A stretch of DNA of 64,000 nt, from positions 5,138 through 69,137 of the forward strand of contig JAZNAG010000123.1 in assembly GCA_045586405.1 (NCBI GenBank), read 5' to 3'. This document shows positions 7,507-15,718 of this stretch, piece after piece. The notes under the pieces are model-generated. The model was not told the origin of the DNA and ran no database searches. It saw only the letters and a program-made list of their open reading frames with translations. The stretch is from SIG607 sp045586405 (GTDB lineage Bacteria > Bacillota > Clostridia > Oscillospirales > Acutalibacteraceae). How positions within the stretch are numbered: position 1 is the first letter of the stretch; each line of letters begins with the position of its first letter. The translations under genes and the position numbers were made by a program.

Positions 7507-8622
7507 TTTTCCGTTTTTAAATACTTTAATTATATTAAAATCTTCATCGGCGATAACTATGTCGGCTTGTTTTCCTTTTTCAAGTGAGCCGATTTTACTG
7601 TCTACACCAAGCATTCTGGCAGGGTTTAAAGAAACAGCGTTGATTATGTCGTAAAGGGGTATATTGCTGTTTTCTTTCACATTTTTAATGCCAATATTAA
7701 GGTCCAACATACTGCCCGCAATAGTGCCGTCGTCAAGTCTGCACTCGGCACCCTTTTTAGTAACGTGAAGTCCGCCCTGAATATACTCGCCGTCAGGCAT
7801 ACCTGCAGGTCGTATTGAGTCGGTAATAAAAATCAGTTTATCGCCCTTTAGTTTGTAAATGATATCGTAAAGCACGGGGCTTATATGAAAATTATCGCAG
7901 ATAAGTTCGGTATATACATTATTGCTTGAAAGCACAGCGCCCGGAAGCCCTGTATCGCGGTGCGAAAGGGGAGAGGTGGCATTGAAAAGATGCGTGGTAT
8001 TTGTGGCACCTGCATCTATTGCTTTTTTGGTCTGTTCATAGGTCGCGTTGCTGTGTCCCATCGCTACTTTTACACCTGCAGAAGTAACTTCTTTAATAAA
8101 ACTTTCTGCGCCATCAAGCTCGGGGGCACAAATAACAATGCTTATTATGTCTTTGTTTTTTATAACAAGTTCGGCACAGGGAAGCTTTAGCCATTCCTCT
8201 TTATGAGCGCCTTTTTTCTCTTTGCTGAGGAAAATGCCCTCTAAATAAAGACCTTGAATTTCGGCGAATTTACCCTCTTTTTTGGCAAGTCTTACGGTGT
8301 CAAGAGCCTTGTCTAAGGCAGGAATATCAACGGTACAAAGGGTGGGACACCAAGAGGTAACGCCGGTAGAAAGCAAATGCTCCGAAATTTTTTCTATACT
8401 GTGTATATCACCGTCTTCTGTGTCACAGTTCATACAGCCGTGAATGTGTAAACTTAAAAAACCGGGGCAAACATAATTGCCTTTTGCATCAATAACCTCT
8501 AAAGAGGAGGTGTCTACCTCTTTTTCGGGCAGAATATATTCAATATTTTCATTAAAAACAATAGCATAATCATTGAGTACGGCATTTTCGGTAATTATTT
8601 TACCGCCGATAATACATTTCAT
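7504..8622 (-). CDS. nagA: N-acetylglucosamine-6-phosphate deacetylase
   Basis: 372 residues, typical for NagA. It converts GlcNAc-6-P to GlcN-6-P in amino-sugar and cell-wall recycling. The barrel motifs are SLHIHGCMNCDTEDGD (HxH), VAMGHSNATYEQ, THLFNATSPLSHRDTGLPGA, and the catalytic aspartate in FITDSIRPAGMPDG. The C-terminal β-sandwich closes with GSLEKGKQADIVI. AGAGGTGC precedes the ATG. nagB is not adjacent, so the next step is encoded elsewhere. Confidence 0.95.
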   Translation of the reverse strand: MKCIIGGKIITENAVLNDYAIVFNENIEYILPEKEVDTSSLEVIDAKGNYVCPGFLSLHIHGCMNCDTEDGDIHSIEKISEHLLSTGVTSWCPTLCTVDIPALDKALDTVRLAKKEGKFAEIQGLYLEGIFLSKEKKGAHKEEWLKLPCAELVIKNKDIISIVICAPELDGAESFIKEVTSAGVKVAMGHSNATYEQTKKAIDAGATNTTHLFNATSPLSHRDTGLPGAVLSSNNVYTELICDNFHISPVLYDIIYKLKGDKLIFITDSIRPAGMPDGEYIQGGLHVTKKGAECRLDDGTIAGSMLDLNIGIKNVKENSNIPLYDIINAVSLNPARMLGVDSKIGSLEKGKQADIVIADEDFNIIKVFKNGK

Positions 8623-8681
8623 AAATTAAGCACCTCTTTGAAAAATTGTATCATAATATAATAAAAAAGTCTATATTTTAC

Positions 8682-8709
8682 TTGAAACTCATAAAAAATA
8701 TGGTACAAT
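8682..8709 (+). promoter_or_regulatory. Likely promoter of the pduL operon
   Basis: TTGAAA (8682-8687) and TACAAT (8704-8709) with a 16-base spacer, 36 bases upstream of the pduL ATG. Confidence 0.6.
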
Positions 8710-8745
8710 AAATATAGAAAAAATACATATATAGGAGAATCTATT

Positions 8746-9321
8746 ATGAAAAAATCAGTTTTAGTAGAAATTTCTGCGCATCATGTTCACGTAAGCGAAG
8801 CTGACCTTGAAACCCTTTTCGGTAAAGGCCATCAGCTTACCAATAAAAAAGACCTTTCTCAGCCCGGTCAGTTTGCCTGTGAAGAAAGAGTTACCGTTGT
8901 TGGTCCTAAGAGAGAAATTAAGGGTGTTTCCATACTCGGTCCCTGCCGTCCTCAGACTCAGGTTGAAATTTCTCTTACCGAAGCAAGAAGCATTGGTGTA
9001 ACCGTGCCGATAAGAGAATCGGGTGACCTTAAGGGTAGTGCCGGCTGTAAGCTTGTTGGTCCTTGCGGTGAGGTTGAAATCACCGAGGGCGTTATTGCTG
9101 CTAAGCGTCATATTCATATGACTCCTGCTGACGCTGAGAAGTATGGTATTGTGGACAAGCAGATTGTTTCTGTTAAAATCCCCACCGAAGGCAGAGCTCT
9201 TATTTTCGGAGATGTAGTTGCAAGAGTAAGCCCCAGCTATGCACTTGCTATGCATCTTGATACCGATGAAGCAAATGCTGCTGCTATCCCCGGATCCACT
9301 ATGGGTGAAATAATTGACTAA
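8746..9321 (+). CDS. pduL: Phosphate propanoyltransferase / phosphotransacylase PduL
   Basis: 191 residues with the two PduL β-barrel domains and their metal-binding histidine clusters: ISAHHVHVSEAD at about residues 9-20 and KRHIHMTPADAEKYG near residues 124-138. The enzyme interconverts acyl-CoA and acyl phosphate and feeds an acyl kinase to make ATP. No microcompartment shell genes are nearby and there is no N-terminal encapsulation peptide, so this is probably the free cytoplasmic phosphotransacetylase form common in Clostridia. It overlaps hemW by eight bases, an odd but clear operon partner. Confidence 0.92.
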   Translation: MKKSVLVEISAHHVHVSEADLETLFGKGHQLTNKKDLSQPGQFACEERVTVVGPKREIKGVSILGPCRPQTQVEISLTEARSIGVTVPIRESGDLKGSAGCKLVGPCGEVEITEGVIAAKRHIHMTPADAEKYGIVDKQIVSVKIPTEGRALIFGDVVARVSPSYALAMHLDTDEANAAAIPGSTMGEIID

Positions 9322-10441
9322 GCCTATAGGGGTTTATATCCATATTCCGTTTTGTAAAAAAAGATGCGCTTATTGTGATTTTTATTCGGCCATAATCAAT
9401 AAAGATATGGTAAGCGCCTATATAACCGCACTAAAAAACGAAATCTATCGGTGGGGCGCAAATCTTATGCGCCCTGCCGATACTGTATATTTTGGCGGCG
9501 GTACACCGTCTGTGTTGTCGGCAGAAGAGCTTTGCGAGATTTTACTTGCCGTTAAAGAGGCTTTTTGTGTTACAGATGACGCCGAAATTACTGTTGAGAT
9601 AAACCCTGAAAATGCAAATGAAGAGTTTTTCAGTCGCCTTAAATATGGCGGCTTTAACCGTTTGTCTATTGGTGTGCAGTCTCTTTGTGACGATACGCTG
9701 AAAATTATCGGCAGGGGACATACCGCACAGCAGGCTGTATCTGCGGTAAAACTTGCCCGTAAAGCAGGGTTTGATAACATTAGCCTTGACGTTATGTTGG
9801 GACTGCCAAATGAAAGCGTAGAAAAAACAACCGAAACAGTATCTGGAATTGCCCAATTGTCCCCTGAGCATATTTCTTGTTATATGCTGATACTGGAGGA
9901 AAAAACAGCCCTTTTTGCAAAAAAAGACCTGCTTTCTATTCCAAACGAAGAACAGGTAAGCAGCCAGTACGAAAATGTATGTCAGATTTTAAATCAAAAG
10001 GGCTATTCTCATTATGAAATATCCAATTTTTCTAAAATCGGGGATGAGAGCCGTCATAATCTGAAATACTGGAATGATGAGGAATATATCGGCATTGGCC
10101 CGTCGGCATATTCGTTTGTCGATAAAAAGCGTTTTCACTATGAAAATAATCTTCACGCCTTTATAAAAGCGCCCGTTACGGTAAGTGACGGTGCAGGCGG
10201 TGATTTTTATGAATATATAATGCTGAAACTTCGCCTGAGTAGCGGCATAAATGAAGAAGAAATAAAGAGGCTGTATTTTAAAAAATTCAGCAATAAATTT
10301 TATGAACGGGCAAACTTATTAAGGGAAAACGGCTTTGCAAATTTTGAAAATGGCAGTTTTGTTTTCACAGATAAGGGTATGCTTGTTTCAAATACTCTGA
10401 TATGCGATATGACAGAGGAGGATATGTATGAAAACCTATAA
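9314..10441 (+). CDS. hemW: Radical SAM haem chaperone HemW-like protein
   Basis: 375 residues. It starts with a TTG that overlaps the end of pduL, and its first residues include GVYIHIPFCKKRCAYCDF, the CxxxCxxC iron-sulfur motif of radical SAM enzymes. Next are FGGGTPSVL (SAM binding) and INPENANEEF, and the C-terminal HemN domain starts near residue 290. Proteins of this length were often annotated as oxygen-independent coproporphyrinogen oxidase, but most are HemW, which inserts haem. No other haem genes are in the window. The 3' end overlaps the phosphatase gene by 14 bases. Confidence 0.88.
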   Translation: MTKPIGVYIHIPFCKKRCAYCDFYSAIINKDMVSAYITALKNEIYRWGANLMRPADTVYFGGGTPSVLSAEELCEILLAVKEAFCVTDDAEITVEINPENANEEFFSRLKYGGFNRLSIGVQSLCDDTLKIIGRGHTAQQAVSAVKLARKAGFDNISLDVMLGLPNESVEKTTETVSGIAQLSPEHISCYMLILEEKTALFAKKDLLSIPNEEQVSSQYENVCQILNQKGYSHYEISNFSKIGDESRHNLKYWNDEEYIGIGPSAYSFVDKKRFHYENNLHAFIKAPVTVSDGAGGDFYEYIMLKLRLSSGINEEEIKRLYFKKFSNKFYERANLLRENGFANFENGSFVFTDKGMLVSNTLICDMTEEDMYENL

Positions 10442-11030
10442 AATTCATCTTATAAGACACGGCGCCACCGACGGTAATGCAAGGGGCGAATATATCGGTG
10501 TAACCGACCTTGCACTGTCTCTCAGCGGTGCTATGAACCTTAAAAACTTAAAGGATAAAATAGATTACCCCTTGGTAGAAAAGGTATATACAAGTCCTTT
10601 GCTTCGTTGCAGACAGACCGCCAATATCCTTTATCCTGATTTTACCGCCGAAAATATTGATAACCTTACCGAATATAATTTCGGCGAATTTGAGGGCAAA
10701 ACTGCTGCTCAGCTTGAAAGTAATCCTGATTTTCTTAAATGGACCTCAGGACAAATTTCTTGCCCACCCGGCGGTGAAGATTCTACCGAATTTGCAAAGC
10801 GCATTTGCCTTGGCTTTCGCGAAGTGGTTGAGGATATGATGGCAGAGGGCATAAGAAAATCTGCCGTAATTATGCACGGCGGCGCAATAATGACCTTGCT
10901 TTCCTGCTGTGCCGTTCCCAGAAGACGCAGCCTTGAATGGACAAGTGAAAACGGCAGAGGTTTTACTGTGCTTGTTACTCCGTCTTTATACCACAGCAGC
11001 GGTGTTATTGAAGTAATTGAGGAAATATAA
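10428..11030 (+). CDS. Histidine phosphatase (phosphoglycerate mutase-like) family protein
   Basis: 200 residues. The catalytic LIRHGATDGN motif (the phospho-accepting histidine) is at residues 7-16, YTSPLLRCRQTA is at about 44-55, and the second catalytic histidine lies in VIMHGGAIM. This branch of the family includes α-ribazole phosphatase (CobC) and general phosphomonoesterases. The substrate cannot be assigned because no cobalamin genes are nearby. GAGGAGG precedes the ATG, inside the end of hemW. Confidence 0.85.
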   Translation: MKTYKIHLIRHGATDGNARGEYIGVTDLALSLSGAMNLKNLKDKIDYPLVEKVYTSPLLRCRQTANILYPDFTAENIDNLTEYNFGEFEGKTAAQLESNPDFLKWTSGQISCPPGGEDSTEFAKRICLGFREVVEDMMAEGIRKSAVIMHGGAIMTLLSCCAVPRRRSLEWTSENGRGFTVLVTPSLYHSSGVIEVIEEI

Positions 11031-11055
11031 AAAAGTCCCCGTTAAAAACGAGGAC
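11030..11055 (-). terminator. Minus-strand terminator of the 64-residue gene
   Basis: GTCCCCGTT (11035-11043) pairs with AACGAGGAC (11047-11055). Read on the minus strand the stem is followed by TTTTTTATA. It lies 15 bases after the stop of the small minus-strand gene. Confidence 0.65.
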
Positions 11056-11069
11056 AGAAGGCAAAGCTA

Positions 11070-11264
11070 TCAGTCTTTAAAAATTTTCCCGTGATTTTTC
11101 CGTTTTTTTGCAATACCTTGAGAAATAGTCGGATATTTGTTATCAGTATCAGCTGTCGGCTGAATTTCATAGGTCCCGTATTTATTGATAAGCTCTGTAA
11201 CATTTTTCGGTTGTTCGTTAAAATCAAGGGCAGAAAAGTCGGGTTGAAAATTTCTTTTTCTCAT
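11070..11264 (-). CDS. Small hypothetical protein (64 residues)
   Basis: Encodes MRKRNFQPDFSALDFNEQ and continues with VTELINKYGTYEIQPTADTD and a very basic end (KKRKNHGKIF). No family is recognised. I take the ATG at 11264 because GGAAGGTG lies about six bases upstream; an in-frame GTG at 11273 overlaps that site. The gene follows the RluA gene on the same strand after 57 bases and has its own terminator. The ribosome site falls in the arm of a strong hairpin (11272-11300), so translation may be controlled by folding. Confidence 0.6.
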   Translation of the reverse strand: MRKRNFQPDFSALDFNEQPKNVTELINKYGTYEIQPTADTDNKYPTISQGIAKKRKNHGKIFKD

Positions 11265-11271
11265 ATCATTC

Positions 11272-11300
11272 ACCTTCCACCTTTATTATGGGTGGAAGGT
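11272..11300. terminator. 10-bp hairpin that overlaps the small gene's ribosome site
   Basis: ACCTTCCACC (11272-11281) and GGTGGAAGGT (11291-11300) are perfect complements. Plus-strand readout is followed by TTTTTATTTA, as in a terminator. On the minus strand the 3' arm contains the GGAAGGTG ribosome binding site of the gene starting at 11264, so the same hairpin could block its translation. Confidence 0.6.
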
Positions 11301-11320
11301 TTTTATTTATTTGTGGTAAA

Positions 11321-12289
11321 TTAAGGTTTGATTTTATAATCAAACAATTGCTCGGCAAACCAAACACTTTTTACGGTAAAGTTTTTTCCATTAAGATAAT
11401 TTAAAATTCCCGCATCACTTTCAAAGGTAAAGGTAAGCTTATAAGAATAAAGCGCCTGTTTATTAAAGCCCAATTTCTTATCTTCCTTTAATTTTCCGTA
11501 TTTTCCGTCGCCAAGTAGTGGATGGCCTATAGATGCCAAATGAGCGCGTATCTGATGTGTTCTGCCGGTGAGCAGTTCAATTTCCAAAAGGCTGACACCG
11601 TTTTTACTGTCAAGTGTTCGATAGTAAGTTTTAATTGATAAATTATCGTCATTTTTTTTGTTTTGCAGATACACCTTGTTTTTGGCTTCGTTTTTTTGCA
11701 AAAAGCCTTCAAGCAGAGCCTCTTTTTCTTTAGGTTTGCCGTGAACTACGGTTAAATATCTTTTATCAATTTCTCTTGATTTTATTTTATCACATAAAAT
11801 TCTCAGCGCCTGCGCATTTTTTGCGGCAATAACTATACCGCCTGTGTTACGGTCTATTCGGTTGGCAAGTGAGGGCTTAAAAGAGTTTTCTTTGTCAGGC
11901 TCATATTCGCCTTTCAGGTAAAGATATTTCTGAATTCTTGTTATAAGTGTATCGTTATATTCGTTTTCATCAGGGTGGGAAAGAAGCCCCTGTGGTTTAT
12001 CGGCCAAAAGAATGTTTTCGTCTTCGTAAACAATAATCAATTTATCAGAGGCGGAAAGAAAATCATATTTGGGCTCTTTTTTCTCAAAAAACTCGTCAGA
12101 AATATAGGCGGTAACAATATCGCCTTCCTTTAGTCTTGTGCTGATTTCAGCTTTTTTGCCGTTAAGCTTAATATGTTTCGTGCGTATAAATTTATACATA
12201 AGAGCTTTCGGCAAAGACGGCATAGTCTTGGTTATGAACTTGTCCAGACGCTGATTTGCATCATTTGCACTAATTAAAAATTCTTTCAT
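11321..12289 (-). CDS. RluA-family pseudouridine synthase
   Basis: 322 residues. The N-terminal S4 RNA-binding domain (residues 12-75, with QRLDKFITKTMPSLPKALMY) is followed by the catalytic domain, with the active-site aspartate in ANRIDRNTGGIVIAAKN and the family ending HPLLGDGKYG. This group isomerises uridines in 23S rRNA (RluC/RluD-like); the exact position cannot be assigned. AGGTGATTTT precedes the ATG. The small 64-residue gene lies downstream. Confidence 0.92.
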   Translation of the reverse strand: MKEFLISANDANQRLDKFITKTMPSLPKALMYKFIRTKHIKLNGKKAEISTRLKEGDIVTAYISDEFFEKKEPKYDFLSASDKLIIVYEDENILLADKPQGLLSHPDENEYNDTLITRIQKYLYLKGEYEPDKENSFKPSLANRIDRNTGGIVIAAKNAQALRILCDKIKSREIDKRYLTVVHGKPKEKEALLEGFLQKNEAKNKVYLQNKKNDDNLSIKTYYRTLDSKNGVSLLEIELLTGRTHQIRAHLASIGHPLLGDGKYGKLKEDKKLGFNKQALYSYKLTFTFESDAGILNYLNGKNFTVKSVWFAEQLFDYKIKP

Positions 12290-12359
12290 AAAATCACCTT
12301 GAAATTTTAGGTAAAAGATAGTAAAATCTATTTAGTATATATGATCCAGGGGGGTAAAA

Positions 12360-13070
12360 ATGGGAGTTCATGACGGGCATAGAGAAAGAATGCTCAGCAA
12401 GTTTTCAAAAAGTGGTTTTGCAGGTCTTGAAGAACACGAAAAGCTTGAAATAATTCTTTTCTTTTCGGTACCGAGAAGAAATACCAACGATATAGCTCAC
12501 GAGCTGTTAAAGAAATACGGCAGCATTTCGGCTTTAATGGATGCGCCTCAGAGAGAATTGGTTAAAAATCCGTTTATAACAGAACGTACGGTGCAGCTTT
12601 TTAAAATGATAAGAGAAACAGCTTCTCTTTATAACCTTGAAAAGAAAAACATAGGCTCATTTCTGACCACAACTGAGGAGTTCGGCACATATTTTCAGCT
12701 TCGCTACAGCGCTATTGATAACGAAACGTTTATGGTTATGTCGCTAGACAGCAGAGGCAAACAAATCGCTGTAGATGTAATAGGTGAGGGTGGTGTCAGC
12801 TTGGTTTCTGCTTCACCCAGACAGCTGCTTAAAACCGTTTTGGACAGAAAGGCAATAGAGGTTGTTATTTGCCATAATCATCCCGGCGGTGTGGCAGAGC
12901 CCTCAACCCCTGATATTGAGGCTACTCAGCAAATAAAAAGTCTGCTGAATTCTATAGGCGTACATTTAAAAGACCATATTATTGTAACAAGAGATGACTA
13001 TATTTCTATGGCGTCAACGGTAGAATGTAATCATATATTCAGCAAACAAGAAGAAAAGGGAGAAAAGTAA
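12360..13070 (+). CDS. radC: RadC / JAB-domain DNA repair protein
   Basis: 236 residues. A helix-hairpin-helix region occupies the first 80 residues. The JAB/MPN metalloprotease-like domain has its zinc signature in ICHNHPGGVAEPSTPDIEAT (HxH...S...D). A very strong GGGGGG-rich ribosome site precedes the ATG. RadC's role in repair is disputed in the literature. The 3' end overlaps the convergent editing-protein gene by 40 bases. Confidence 0.93.
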   Translation: MGVHDGHRERMLSKFSKSGFAGLEEHEKLEIILFFSVPRRNTNDIAHELLKKYGSISALMDAPQRELVKNPFITERTVQLFKMIRETASLYNLEKKNIGSFLTTTEEFGTYFQLRYSAIDNETFMVMSLDSRGKQIAVDVIGEGGVSLVSASPRQLLKTVLDRKAIEVVICHNHPGGVAEPSTPDIEATQQIKSLLNSIGVHLKDHIIVTRDDYISMASTVECNHIFSKQEEKGEK

Positions 13071-14206
13071 TTTTCGATTTTTTCTCTGGTGGCATTTACA
13101 CTTCCCTGAATCATGGGGTTTCTTCCGCCGCCACGTCCCGAAAGGGCAGAGTTAATTTCCTTTGCTTTTGCGCTTATATCAACGTTTTTGCTGTATATGA
13201 TATATGAATAGCCCTCGCTATCACTTCCCGAAAAAGCACAAATAATGTTATCGCATTTATCGGTTGCACAGTTTACTATGCTTCTCAGGGTATCCATATC
13301 AACTTTTTCGGTGAATATAAGTAAATTTCCCTCTGCTTTTTCTATACCTTTAATTTGATTTTGGTACAGTTTACCTTTAATAAAATTAAACTCTCTGACA
13401 GTCTTTTTAAGGCTGTCATTTATTTTTTCTGCGAATGTATCGCACTCGTTAGTTTTACAGGCAAAAAGTGACGATATATTTTTAATTTCGTCGTGCTTTA
13501 AAGAGTAATCCGTAAAGGCGTCTAATCCGCAACGAATGGAAAGGCGTACGCCCGAGCGCAGTTTCATTGAGGAGATTATTTTTATTATACCGACTTCACC
13601 CGTGCTTTTGACGTGGGGCGCACAACAGGCGCAACAGTCAACCTCATCAATTTTTACTATTCGCAATGAACCGTCTATTTCCTTTTTGCTTCGGTACTGA
13701 ATATTTGAAAGTTCGTCCTTTTCGGGATAGTATCCGCAAATTGCAAGATTTTTATATATAGCCTTGTTGGCGGCAAGTTCAATTTCCTTAATCTGTTCTG
13801 CAGAAAGAATAATATCATAGTCACAGGTAACATCATCTTCACCAAGGTGAAAGCCTACATTATTTCCGCCAAAAAGTGAGAAAACAAGCCCTGAAATTAT
13901 ATGCTCACCCGTGTGGTTTTGCATATTACGAAAACGACGGTCAAAGTCTATTTTGCCTACAACACAGCCGTTTAAGGCATTGTTTACATAGTGAACAATA
14001 TTGTCGTTTTCTATTTGCACATCAAAAACCTGGGCACTGCCAAGGGTGCCTTTGTCGCTGTACTGTCCGCCTTCTTCGGGGAAGAAAGCAGTTCTGTTAA
14101 GAATTACCTTGTAAGCATTATTTGCCTTTTCACAGGAAATAACATCAGCGCTGAATTTTTTAAGATATGCGTCAAAATCATATAATTTCTCTGTCAATTT
14201 AATCAC
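13031..14206 (-). CDS. Alanyl-tRNA editing protein (AlaX-like with DHHA1 domain)
   Basis: 391 residues related to the editing half of alanyl-tRNA synthetase. A β-barrel domain (residues 1-90, with FFPEEGGQYSDKG) leads to the zinc site: NHTGEH at about 97-102 and CCAPHVKSTGEVGIIKI. A linker and a C-terminal DHHA1 domain ending GRGGGRNPMIQGS follow. It would hydrolyse Ser-tRNA(Ala) or Gly-tRNA(Ala) in trans. No synthetase core is present, so it is not AlaS. It shares 40 bases with the 3' end of radC. Confidence 0.9.
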   Translation of the reverse strand: MIKLTEKLYDFDAYLKKFSADVISCEKANNAYKVILNRTAFFPEEGGQYSDKGTLGSAQVFDVQIENDNIVHYVNNALNGCVVGKIDFDRRFRNMQNHTGEHIISGLVFSLFGGNNVGFHLGEDDVTCDYDIILSAEQIKEIELAANKAIYKNLAICGYYPEKDELSNIQYRSKKEIDGSLRIVKIDEVDCCACCAPHVKSTGEVGIIKIISSMKLRSGVRLSIRCGLDAFTDYSLKHDEIKNISSLFACKTNECDTFAEKINDSLKKTVREFNFIKGKLYQNQIKGIEKAEGNLLIFTEKVDMDTLRSIVNCATDKCDNIICAFSGSDSEGYSYIIYSKNVDISAKAKEINSALSGRGGGRNPMIQGSVNATREKIENYFSPFSSCLLNI

Positions 14207-14247
14207 CTGTAAAAGTATACCATAAAAAAACCTTTAAAGCAATAAAA

Positions 14248-14275
14248 AACCCTCCAAGCAATACTTGGAGGGTTT
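14248..14275 (-). terminator. Terminator of the Na+-decarboxylase operon
   Basis: AAACCCTCCAAG (14248-14259) pairs perfectly with CTTGGAGGGTTT (14264-14275). Read on the minus strand it is followed by a T-run, just after the alpha-subunit stop. Confidence 0.88.
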
Positions 14276-14288
14276 AATGATTTATATA

Positions 14289-15704
14289 TTACTCAGAAAG
14301 GTCCTGAACAATAATAGTGCGAACACCGTTGTCCTTTGCAGTGTCAGCCTTAGCTTCTTCTTTTTTGCCGTATTTTGTTTCAAGGAATTTAGCGGCAACC
14401 TGGGGGAAGAGGGCATAGCTTAATACGTCTTCTTCGTTTCTTGCAAGGTCGCCGGCTTCTTCTTTGTACTTTTCAAGCTCGGGACCTATAAGGTCGGCAG
14501 GACGGCAGGTAATTACCTCGTCGTCACCTATGCACTTTTTACGAACATCCTCATTAACCTCTGCAGGAAGGGTACCGTATTCGCCGCGAAGCAGAGCTTT
14601 GGACTCCTTGGGTACCATTTTATAGGGCTCACCTGCAATAACGTTCATAACCGCCTGTGTTCCGACGATCTGACTGGTCGGAGTAACAAGGGGAGGATAG
14701 CCGAAATCTTTTCTTACCTTCGGAACTTCAGCAAGTACGTCATAGTATTTATCCTCTTTGCCTGCCTGCTTTAACTGGCCGAGCATATTGGAAAGCATAC
14801 CGCCGGGAACCTGATAGATAAGGGTTTTGGTATCAACACTTAATACCTTGGGGTCAAGAGTACCGTCAGCCTTCATCTTATCTGCAACGCCTCTGAAATG
14901 GGCAGCAACGTCTGCAAGAGCATCAAGGTCAAGACCGGTATCTCTTTCGGTGCCTTTAAGGGTGGCAACGAGAGCTTCGGTAGCGGGGTTAGCAGTACCG
15001 TTACCAAAGGGAGAAAGGGCAGTGTCAACAATATCTACGCCTGCCTGTGCAGCCATAAGATAGGTCATATCACCTGTACCGGTAGTGTTGTGGGTATGAA
15101 GGTGAATGGGACACTTAACAGCAGCCTTTAATTTCTTTATAAGTGAATATGCATCATAGGGAAGAAGCAGGTTTGCCATATCCTTGATACAAATTACATC
15201 AGCGCCCATTTTTTCAAGAGTCTTTGCAAGTTCTACAAAGTATTCCTCGTTATGAACGGGGCTTATGGTGTAGCTCATTGCAGCCTCACATATGCCGCCG
15301 TATTTTTTACAGGACTTCATAGCCTGTTCCATATTACGAGGGTCGTTAAGGGCGTCGAATATACGGATAACGTCAATACCGTTTTCAATAGACTTCTTAA
15401 CAAAGGCATCAACAACATCGTCAGCATAGTGCTTGTAGCCTAAAATGTTCTGTCCGCGAAGAAGCATCTGAAGCTTTGTGTTGGGCATAGCCTTTTTAAT
15501 GGTACGAAGTCTCTCCCACGGATCTTCGTTTAAGAAACGCATACAAACATCGAAGGTAGCGCCGCCCCAGCACTCAACAGACCAATAGCCAAGTTTGTCA
15601 AGCTTTTCAAGTGCAGGGATCATATCCTCAATGCGCATACGGGTTGCGGCCTGTGACTGATGGGCGTCACGGAGTATGGTATCTGTAATATTAAGTTTAG
15701 TCAT
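14289..15704 (-). CDS. oadA: Oxaloacetate decarboxylase alpha subunit / carboxyltransferase
   Basis: 471 residues. The TIM barrel starts with ITDTILRDAHQSQAATRMR. It has CIKDM, whose lysine is the carboxylated catalytic residue, and IHLHTHNTTG, with two metal-binding histidines. The C-terminal conserved carboxylase domain follows. There is no fused biotin domain; biotin is carried by the separate protein encoded upstream. The subunit moves CO2 from oxaloacetate (or a related acid) to biotin. It is the last of four genes and lies 14 bases after the beta subunit gene. GGAGGT lies just before the ATG. Which keto- or acyl-CoA substrate is used is not decided by the sequence. Confidence 0.92.
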   Translation of the reverse strand: MTKLNITDTILRDAHQSQAATRMRIEDMIPALEKLDKLGYWSVECWGGATFDVCMRFLNEDPWERLRTIKKAMPNTKLQMLLRGQNILGYKHYADDVVDAFVKKSIENGIDVIRIFDALNDPRNMEQAMKSCKKYGGICEAAMSYTISPVHNEEYFVELAKTLEKMGADVICIKDMANLLLPYDAYSLIKKLKAAVKCPIHLHTHNTTGTGDMTYLMAAQAGVDIVDTALSPFGNGTANPATEALVATLKGTERDTGLDLDALADVAAHFRGVADKMKADGTLDPKVLSVDTKTLIYQVPGGMLSNMLGQLKQAGKEDKYYDVLAEVPKVRKDFGYPPLVTPTSQIVGTQAVMNVIAGEPYKMVPKESKALLRGEYGTLPAEVNEDVRKKCIGDDEVITCRPADLIGPELEKYKEEAGDLARNEEDVLSYALFPQVAAKFLETKYGKKEEAKADTAKDNGVRTIIVQDLSE

Positions 15705-15718
15705 ATTTTATACCTCCA

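Noticed and set aside
9445..9871. Overlapping antisense frames within hemW (and similar long shadows in oadA, nagA and rplL)
   Set aside because: They lie wholly opposite clear genes, carry no family motifs and follow the codon bias of the sense gene.
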